Assembly: GCA_000697335.1 (NCBI GenBank)
Contig: JNEM01015990.1
Coordinates: forward strand, 1-12,809
Length of the DNA stretch: 12,809 nucleotides
Direction: 5' to 3'
Source of the DNA: Conidiobolus incongruus B7586
Lineage: Eukaryota; Entomophthoromycota; Entomophthoromycetes; Entomophthorales; Conidiobolaceae
Part shown: piece after piece, positions 8,874 through 12,809 of the stretch
How positions within the stretch are numbered: position 1 is the first letter of the stretch
How the letters are laid out: the number at the start of each line of letters is the position of its first letter
Translations under genes and position numbers: made by a program
Notes under the pieces: model-generated
What the model was told of the DNA's origin: nothing
Database searches by the model: none
Seen by the model: the letters and a program-made list of their open reading frames with translations, nothing else

Positions 8874-8891
8874 GACAGATTTGAGTTGGCC
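8874..8891 (-). repeat. Right terminal inverted repeat of the PIF/Harbinger element
   Basis: Read on the - strand this is GGCCAACTCAAATCTGTC, matching the left end (6346-6363) at 17 of 18 positions. It keeps the C that is T at the left end, and the sequence inward is richer in C and G, so it looks closer to the ancestral terminus. Confidence 0.8.
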
Positions 8892-8896
8892 TATTA
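8892..8896. repeat. Putative target-site duplication, right (TATTA)
   Basis: TATTA follows the right terminal inverted repeat directly and matches the five bases before the left one, supporting these as the insertion boundaries. Confidence 0.5.
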
Positions 8897-9034
8897 TTTG
8901 AAATTTTGCTTTATTTTGTTTATTTGCAAGGTATAATTTAAAGAAAAATAATAGGTCAGCATTTTTTTTCATCATTTTAAATAAATGATGGAAATATTTA
9001 ATATATAATAAATAAAGAGTTTTTGAATAATTTT

Positions 9035-9320
9035 AATATTATTAAAAGTATTGAAGTAAAATAGAATAGAATTATTTTTATAATAGATAAAAGTTATTTT
9101 AAAATTGGATAAATTCATATTTTAATTCAATTTGCTAAAATGGTTTTACTAAGACACAGTTATCATGTGAAGGATATTATAATACAAATAAATTATATAT
9201 CAACAAAATCAAGAGTATGATATTGAAAATTTAAAGAGATATTAAAATACTATTTAAATCAAAAAATAACTATCATAAAAATGTTTCAGTTATTTAATTT
9301 AAATAAGTCAATTATAATTA
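9035..9320 (+). pseudogene. Possible Tc1/mariner-like transposase relic
   Basis: One + strand frame reads IEVK-stop-NRIIF then DKSYFKIG (about 9050-9109), resembling the Tc1/mariner W..VIF.DES.F..G block around the first catalytic Asp. About 35 codons further, TKSRV-stop-Y-stop-KF (about 9202-9234) resembles the (K/R)..V..WG.F block. The stops there would be Trp codons changed by G-to-A. The spacing between blocks is about right, but there is one extra codon in the first block. Clear QDN.-H and SPDLNPIE motifs are missing downstream, although a VVQWIKSKWF string near 9590 could belong to it. No ends can be defined. This is a tentative call. Confidence 0.3.
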
Positions 9321-10329
9321 TTCTAAAAATTTTATATTTTAGTAAATACAGCTACCAATCTCAAATAAGTACTGTAATCAATCTAAGAGTGAGTTTAATT
9401 AGCTACATTTAGTTTAAAAATTGCTAAAATCATGAAAATCAAACCTTTATATAGCATCAAGTTAAGCTTTTATTTAATATATCTTATTTTATTAATTAAT
9501 CAAAAAACCATTTAAATATATTAATTATTGGAACAAAACATAAGCTGAATAAATTTTGAAAATATAAGAAATATTTACAAGTGTTGTTCAGTGGATTAAA
9601 TCAAAATGGTTTTTTGACACTGCGTTGAGTCATAAAGAACTCCGATTATTATTAAATACTATTTAATTGGCAAGCCCGAATACAGCATACTTTCATTATG
9701 TCACAGATTAAATTACTCAAATATGAGTTAGATTTAAATATCAGTTTAAATACAATTATAAATCAATTCAACCAAATATTATAAAAGGTAAGTTTTATAT
9801 TTATTTGAAACAAAATTTAATGTTAAATATAATGCTTTTTATTATTTATTTGTATCAAAATAGAAAATTATTTAAATTAATAATCGGTTAATATTTTCAT
9901 TATTAATAAATTCTTTAATAAATTTTTCAAAATGAAATTAAGCATTTAATTAATGTAGAGATTAAAAAATATTCCAATTTTGACTTGTTTTAAGTCAATA
10001 TTATTAAATTTAGGTATTAAATTGACAAACCTTAATTTGCTCCCCTTTTTTTCACCTTATTACCAGTTAATCAATTTTCTAATTGTATTTTGGACCTATC
10101 AGTTATATTTGTAAATTTTTTAAAATGCTTTAATATATTATAACTAATTGTTGGAGATAGTGAGTTTATTTTATCTTTATTTGATTTTCCGTGTATGTTA
10201 AATTGTCAGGTAACGTGTCTTTTTATAGAACTTACTATTGTTTTATATCTAAACTTCAAATGATCATTATTCTTATTAACAATCAGAATCATGCCATTTT
10301 CTCAACCAATTTAATTAACACAAATTAAT

Positions 10330-10339
10330 TATATAAAAG
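10330..10339 (+). promoter_or_regulatory. Candidate TATA box of the cyclin gene
   Basis: TATATAAAAG lies about 90 bp before the cyclin ATG, in the expected direction and distance for a core promoter. The AT-rich background makes such strings common, so the evidence is positional only. Confidence 0.35.
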
Positions 10340-10427
10340 CCATGTTGATTAATCCTTTTGATTATTTAGATATAATATTTTATTTTTATAATTATTTTCA
10401 ATTCATATTAATATTAAATATTTTAAA

Positions 10428-11852
10428 ATGAATTCATATTATAAAGAAAGTTCTTCTTTAGATCAAATAAATAAGCAAGATTTTAGCAAAGAGAATGATG
10501 TGAAGAACACTCGTAAAGTTACAAGCCTTTATGAAATTGGGAAATCTAATTTGGTGGGGAATAACAGCAAAAATATTACCAAGCTCCTAAAGGTTCATGA
10601 CAGAGATTTCGAATTAGAAAATTTACCAACCAAACAATTTATACACGATCACAAGAAACATCCTTCAATTACTAGCATTCAGCCTAGTCAAGCTAGAGAG
10701 TCAATTATATCAAAATCCCAACCTTGTAAAATATCGCAATCTGAAACATTTTCTGTTTATCAGGATCCTGTAACTACAAAACAAGAGCCAGTAGAAAAAA
10801 GCAAGGCAGAACTAACTTCCAATGTTGAAGAGGATATAGCATCAAAGCCCAGGTCAAATTCACCATCCAAGCGCCCAACAAAGCGTCCAGTATCAGCTAT
10901 ATTACGAGCCATTTCTTCCGAGACTAGGGTTCTTACTGAGTTATTGGATGCAACCACCATCCAACAAGCCGAGAAGGAATTGGAAGATCAAAACCCTGAC
11001 GAGATCAATGATCCAGCCATGGAGGTAACCTATGCACAGGACATCATTACCAACTGGATGGAAACTGAAACTAAATGCCTTCCATCACCCAATTTTTTGA
11101 GCAATCAGCCCCATATCACCGAGGGAATGCGTGTCAAGCAGATTGATTGGATGATTGGATTTCATACGAGGAATAAGTTCAATGCTGAATCTCTCCACCT
11201 TGCCATCAACATTATGGATCGCTTCCTCAGTGGCCCTACGCTCACTGAGACCAGGTTGCACTTGGTTGCATTCACTAGCTTATGGCTTGCATTCAAGTAT
11301 GAGGAGATAGCCTATCCTAGACTTGACGACATGATCCCATTTGCGCTTGAACCAATTACTAAAGAAGAAGTACTCAAGTGTGAAGTGTATCTCGTCACCC
11401 AACTTGAAGGCGATTTAAATTATCCCAGTCCCCTCCTATTCTTGCGAAGATATTCTAAAGCTGATAATTATGATGTCAAGGCCAGAACCTATGCTAAATT
11501 CTTCATCGAGCTCTCCCTACTCGACTACGAAATGTGCCAACAGCGTCCCAGCATTATTGCAGCTGCAAGCTTGTACATGGCCCAATATATTCTTGGACGT
11601 CGTGAATGGACTTCCAAACACATTTATCTTAGTAGCTATACTGAAAAGCAGTTGGTTCCCTTTGCCAAAGTTCTCGTCAATATCTTAGCCAATGACAAGA
11701 TCCTATCCCCCAGTTTTGAGGATAAGTTCAATCATTCTAGTCAATTCTATGCCAATCAATTGTGTAGACAATTTGTTAAATCGAAGAAATCTCAACTTAA
11801 GAGTCATAAAATTAATAAGTCAAAAAACTTGAATAACCAAGTTGGCATTTAG
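10428..11852 (+). CDS. B-type mitotic cyclin
   Basis: The gene encodes a 474-residue, single-exon cyclin expected to bind and activate the CDK1-type kinase for entry into mitosis. The N-terminal half looks disordered and carries a KEN box at 21-23 (APC/C degron), a full CDK consensus SPSK (145-148) and a basic stretch around KRPTKRP (148-154) that could be a nuclear localisation signal. No clear RxxL destruction box is seen. The first cyclin box spans about 205-326, with MRVKQIDWM (234-242) where B-type cyclins have MRAILVDWL. It also has NIMDRFLS (261-268), KYEEI (290-294) and Glu319, the partner of Lys290 in the CDK contact. The second box spans about 328-425 and includes ELSLLDYEM and RPSIIAAASLYMA. 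The tail is basic. The start is the first ATG after an in-frame TAA at 10389. The cyclin-box half is visibly richer in G+C than the N-terminal half. Confidence 0.93.
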   Translation: MNSYYKESSSLDQINKQDFSKENDVKNTRKVTSLYEIGKSNLVGNNSKNITKLLKVHDRDFELENLPTKQFIHDHKKHPSITSIQPSQARESIISKSQPCKISQSETFSVYQDPVTTKQEPVEKSKAELTSNVEEDIASKPRSNSPSKRPTKRPVSAILRAISSETRVLTELLDATTIQQAEKELEDQNPDEINDPAMEVTYAQDIITNWMETETKCLPSPNFLSNQPHITEGMRVKQIDWMIGFHTRNKFNAESLHLAINIMDRFLSGPTLTETRLHLVAFTSLWLAFKYEEIAYPRLDDMIPFALEPITKEEVLKCEVYLVTQLEGDLNYPSPLLFLRRYSKADNYDVKARTYAKFFIELSLLDYEMCQQRPSIIAAASLYMAQYILGRREWTSKHIYLSSYTEKQLVPFAKVLVNILANDKILSPSFEDKFNHSSQFYANQLCRQFVKSKKSQLKSHKINKSKNLNNQVGI

Positions 11853-12809
11853 CACTTCGACAATGATCACTACATTGCATCTGATAACAAATATATATAT
11901 ATATAATATATAAATACATTTGTAATATTATATTCAATTTGAGCTTAATATTTTCACATTTTATTATTTGTTTAGCTCAATAATTGGATTAGTGTATATA
12001 TTAGGGAGTTAATTATGTTTTAAGCAATTTTGAATACATCATTATTTAATATTCCAACTTTAATTCATTTTCAAAACATTCTAAAACACAATGCAATACT
12101 CAAGATATATAGTTTGCTTGAAGATATTGACTAAAATTTAACTATAGACAAATATGATCATGGTTTACTTATAAAAATTTCCTTTCTTACTGGTTATTCA
12201 TATTAATAAATATTTCAATATTTAAAGAAAATTTATATAATGCTTATTTGGTTGCTATCATAAATTATTAAATTAGTCACCTTGCAAAGGAATCACAGAA
12301 TACTAAAAATATCCCTCAGTTTAAACCCTTTGAAATTATAATAATTAACTCAACTATCAAAAAAGTTAAGGATTATAAATCCAAAGATCTTATTTGATTA
12401 TAAACAAATTTTCTATTAAACTTAATATTGATCATGTGATATTATCATACATAATGATCAAGCAGCTTAAAGTATCCAAAAAATGGACAAGCGATATCTC
12501 TATTTTAATATCAAAAGAAAGAAAATTTGTTGTCCTATAGTCAATATTTCAAAATATAATTTTTAGCTCAATATATTCAGAAATTTATTATCAAAAATAA
12601 AATAAGATTTTTTTATTAATAATCTTTAAAATATTTTTTTTTCATAAAATACATTTATTATAATTTCCTAGTTAAAAAAACTAAATAATATTTATATTTA
12701 TTTTCAAATATGATAATATATAATTATTAATTAAACTTTTCAAGAAAATATTTTGGAATATATTTTGAAATTAGTAATTATGATTTTTAAATATTATATA
12801 TTAAAATAT
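11853..12809. other. 3' flank of the cyclin gene and AT-rich DNA
   Basis: A TA microsatellite (about 11890-11905) and TATATAA-type sequence follow the cyclin stop by about 40 bp and could help 3' end formation. The rest is AT-rich, becoming almost pure A/T after about 12540. No gene, RNA or defined repeat is recognised. Confidence 0.6.

Larger units (their letters stand above)
6346..8891 (+). mobile_element. PIF/Harbinger-type DNA transposon, complete in outline but dead
   Basis: This 2,546-bp unit is bounded by terminal inverted repeats beginning GGCCAACT and flanked by TATTA on both sides. Inside are two convergent decayed genes: a + strand transposase with DDE_4-type motifs (6560 to about 7812) and a - strand second gene (8580 down to about 7861). 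A transposase paired with a second, accessory gene is the standard PIF/Harbinger plan, in which the second gene usually encodes a Myb/SANT-like protein. Both frames carry many TAA/TAG stops, and conserved acidic positions of the transposase are replaced. The right end (about 8740-8891) keeps more G+C than the left. The family call rests on motifs and architecture read by eye. Confidence 0.78.
8897..10427. other. AT-rich intergenic region between transposon and cyclin
   Basis: No intact gene is seen in this 1.5 kb. It includes a small hairpin (CATCATTT 8970-8977 with AAATGATG 8983-8990), a possible transposase relic (9035-9320), and a short G+C-richer stretch at about 9570-9715. A second hairpin (TTGACTT 9980-9986 with AAGTCAA 9992-9998) and the cyclin promoter region complete it. 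No tRNA fits the richer stretch near 9600, since no B-box is present. Confidence 0.6.

Noticed and set aside
9570-9715. A tRNA or other structured RNA in the G+C-richer stretch
   Set aside because: No B-box, cloverleaf pairing or terminal stem could be found.
9980-9998. Hairpin TTGACTT/AAGTCAA as a terminator or operator
   Set aside because: Arms of only seven bases in a non-genic AT-rich context are expected by chance. The same applies to 8970-8990.
10760-10960. Antisense frame within the cyclin N-terminal region
   Set aside because: It is a shadow of the cyclin coding sequence with no independent support.
11470-11688. Alternative + frame inside the second cyclin box
   Set aside because: The cyclin frame carries all family motifs here, so this is a chance frame in a G+C-richer segment.
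2982-11852. Host use of a code in which TAA/TAG encode Gln
   Set aside because: Both host genes are free of in-frame TAA/TAG, use CAA/CAG for Gln, and end properly at TAA and TAG.

Overview
This is an extremely A+T-rich nuclear window holding two intact, intronless host genes, both on the + strand, in long stretches of near-pure A/T. The clear B-type cyclin with a KEN box, the HSL-type hydrolase resembling fungal steryl-acetyl-hydrolase relatives, short intron-like sequence and relics decayed in the C-to-T/G-to-A direction suggest a fungus with AT-rich, transposon-degrading genome compartments. An early-diverging lineage is possible, but I cannot fix the taxon. Both host genes read in the standard code, ending in TAA and TAG with no internal stops.

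Layout: 1-2981 is AT-rich non-coding DNA with microsatellites and one member (about 231-345) of a diverged repeat pair. 2982-4337 encodes an alpha/beta hydrolase of the HSL type, preceded by a perfect 12-bp inverted repeat that brackets a TATAAA. 4338-6345 is AT-rich and carries the second repeat member (about 5320-5433). 6346-8891 is, in my reading, a complete but dead PIF/Harbinger DNA transposon. It has matching terminal inverted repeats, flanking TATTA direct repeats, a + strand DDE transposase pseudogene and a convergent - strand second gene. 8892-10427 is AT-rich and may hold traces of a Tc1/mariner-like element. 10428-11852 encodes a B-type mitotic cyclin. 11853-12809 is its 3' flank and more AT-rich DNA.

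The two host genes show no evident functional link: one is probably a lipid or ester hydrolase, the other a cell-cycle regulator of CDK1. The most notable item is the transposon. Its two reading frames stay largely in register but are interrupted about 34 times, always by TAA or TAG and never by TGA, mostly where glutamine would fit. Conserved acidic positions have also changed to Asn or Lys. This points to substitution-driven, RIP-like decay rather than deletion. All family calls were made by eye from motifs, without database searches.
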